Of a stretch of 64,000 nucleotides of DNA, positions 62,191 through 64,000 are shown piece after piece (position 1 is the stretch's first letter; the number at the start of each line of letters is the position of its first letter). The stretch is from positions 12,634,440-12,698,439 of the forward strand of contig NC_135571.1 in the NCBI RefSeq assembly GCF_964340395.1, in the 5' to 3' direction. The notes below the pieces were generated by a model. The model was not told the origin of the DNA and did not search any database. It saw only the letters and a list, made by a program, of their open reading frames with translations. A program made the translations under genes and the position numbers. Origin of the DNA: Glandiceps talaboti. Its lineage: Eukaryota > Hemichordata > Enteropneusta > Spengelidae.

Positions 62191-62780
62191 TAGCTATACT
62201 TTCACTTATTAATATTTTCAGCTATTTATAGTAAGCATCAGCTGGCACTGAGTTCTTGTACAGCAGACAATAGTTGGGAGGATGACCTACACTGGGTTTT
62301 TCTACTACAGTCGTTTAGTCGTTCTGCCTTCATGAAAACTTAAATGTTGTTGTAATTCTGTTTTTTTATGTTACAGAGAATTTACTCAATTGTCTAGGGT
62401 GTCCTCTGATGCACTCAGGTGAATAAAGTTTCTCAGGATCATTTACGTTGTTTTTATATAAAGTTCCTGCTTCTTTCAAACATGACTTTTTTTGATGATT
62501 TCGAAAATGGGCACCCCTAGAGAAGACCATACACAAAAGGCAGGCTGTATAAATGCAAGGGTATGTAGGATAGTCCCCCCCCCCCCCCCTGTCTAAGGTC
62601 ACACAAGTAAAATGAATGTATGCAGATAACTCGCACTAATTACAATTCAATTCTTACTTTCATTGTCTTCAACAGGTGTATATATTTTGAACCTTACCTA
62701 GTCTCAAATTCCCGATGACTATGTTCCGATTTTACACTTACACTATGTTATCTTCACATATGTATTGTGTGGGGATAACA
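62191..62780. other. Non-coding, no feature seen
   Basis: A C-run at 62575-62590; nothing else assigned. Confidence 0.35.
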
Positions 62781-63895
62781 TTATTAACAATAATAATTAT
62801 AATAATAATAATAATAATAATGTTTATTTATCATATACATACGCTACTGCACATACAATGAAATACATCTTGGTTTTGCGATATACAGACAAGCACGCAG
62901 TATAAACCAAAACCAAAACAAACGACTACAAAAATAAAATACATTTACATGGGTAAAAAGTTGAGAGGTGAAATCGATGCACTCTTGAGATACTTAGGTT
63001 AGATTTGTTCAAGGTTCTAACAGCTGGAGGATAAAAGTCTGTTTAAAGATCGATTGGAACCAGACTTGATTGAACGATACCATTCACCAGAACGTACCAA
63101 TTGAAACCAATTATGTGCAGGGTGGTGCTCATCACAGACAATAGACATAGATTCTTTCAAAACTCGAGGTCTGTAGAGATCATCAATCAATGGAAGACTG
63201 CATCCAATGATTTTACTGGCAGTATTGACGACTCGATTGAGTCGCTTCCTGTCATCCATTGTGGCATTACCATACCAGACAATGAATGAGAAAGTCAAGA
63301 CACTCTCAATCACTGTCCGATAAAATTTAACCAACAATTTCTGACTTACACGAAAGCTCCTCAATCGTCTCAGAAAGAATAATTGTTGCTGTGCTTTCTT
63401 AACGATAAAATCAACATTAGTCTCCCATTTCAAATCAGCAGAAAGATGGACACCGAGAAATTTGAAACATTGCACAACTTCTACTTTGGAATCATTTTGA
63501 CTAGTGGCGTAATTTCTGATGGGTTTTTACCAAAATCCACAATTACTTCCTTTGTTTTCTTGACATTTAGCTCCAGATTGTCGTTGGAGAACCATCTAAA
63601 TGTATCGTTTACTTTCATCAGTTGTGATAAGACCCCCAGCGGTGGTGTCATTGGCAAACTTTACCATGAAATTATTTTCAAAACTAGCAACACAATCATG
63701 TGTAAACAAGGAATAAAGTAACGGTGACAGATTGCATCCTTGTGGTGTACCGGTATTCAGGAAAATCGATTTAATGTAGTGTAAATTCCAAACAAGGCAA
63801 TCAGCAACTAGGCTATATATGTATAAACTGTTGGTATGTTCAAATTTCTCACTACATTTTTCAGTCAAACCACAGGTACTTGGAATTGGCCATAT
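62781..63895 (-). mobile_element. Truncated LINE retrotransposon
   Basis: Minus-strand relic of a CR1/L2/Jockey-like polymerase. First frame, 63868-63596: NTGTPQGCNLSPLLYSLFTHDC, then KFANDTTAGG, where the catalytic box normally reads A-D-D. Second frame, 63475-63017: FKFLGVHLSADLKWE, KKAQQQLFFLRRLRSF, FYRTVIESVLTFSF, LNRVVNTASKIIG. A frameshift lies between them near 63480-63600. The 3' UTR ends in an (ATT)n tail at 62781-62822. The 5' part, including the endonuclease, is missing or beyond the window. Confidence 0.85.
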
Positions 63896-64000
63896 TTTTT
63901 ACAAAAAATAGTTTTTTGTTCATGGTTTACTTTCTTTACAAAAAATTAGTTTTTGCTTGTTTACTTTTTTGCTCTTTGAAAATATCTAGTTTAGGTGTCA

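Overview
This is a gene-poor, repeat-rich, intron-containing animal genome segment. There is no operon structure, introns are large, and the DNA is AT-rich with many micro- and minisatellites. It carries tRNA-derived SINEs, LINE ends, MITEs and a DIRS-type retroelement. The SVIP and MS4A-like genes with many phase-consistent introns fit an invertebrate deuterostome (lancelet- or hemichordate-like). The species cannot be fixed from the sequence alone.

Layout. (1) 0.27-13.8 kb is a transposon graveyard. Two copies of a long repeat carry a broken Myb-like/PHD-finger reading frame. Copy A is interrupted by an internally deleted DIRS element at about 733-2894, and copy B supplies the empty site. 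Next to copy B lies a TIR-bounded element (8437-13128) with a broken PIF1-like helicase. A second transposon with a DUF6589-like gene (8715-11603) sits inside that helicase frame and is bordered by a perfect 10-bp target duplication. A degenerate C2H2-type gene lies at 4.6-6.4 kb. (2) 16-38 kb holds an MS4A-like four-TM gene on the minus strand (coding exons 37968 to 28031, phases consistent). It has a cluster of tandemly duplicated micro-exon-like units. A possible alternative last exon (16183-16685) lies 11 kb further on. Between the two terminal exons, on the plus strand, is a complete three-exon gene for a type II membrane protein with a LamG/concanavalin-like ectodomain (19462-22807). (3) 40.6-49 kb holds a two-coding-exon minus-strand gene for a lysine-rich/coiled-coil protein. 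It is probably divergent from (4) a four-exon SVIP orthologue (49964-52380), which is the best recognised gene here. (5) 54-64 kb is mostly dispersed and tandem repeats and ends in a LINE reverse-transcriptase relic on the minus strand.

The host genes are not obviously one pathway: SVIP is a p97/VCP cofactor, while the MS4A-like and LamG proteins are membrane proteins. The strongest observations are the nested transposons with a visible target duplication, the TIR element that carries only a helicase, an in-frame minisatellite grown out of a PHD-finger coding segment, the two PPxY-different tails and the micro-exon array of the MS4A-like gene, and minisatellites whose unit resembles the terminal inverted repeat of a nearby MITE.
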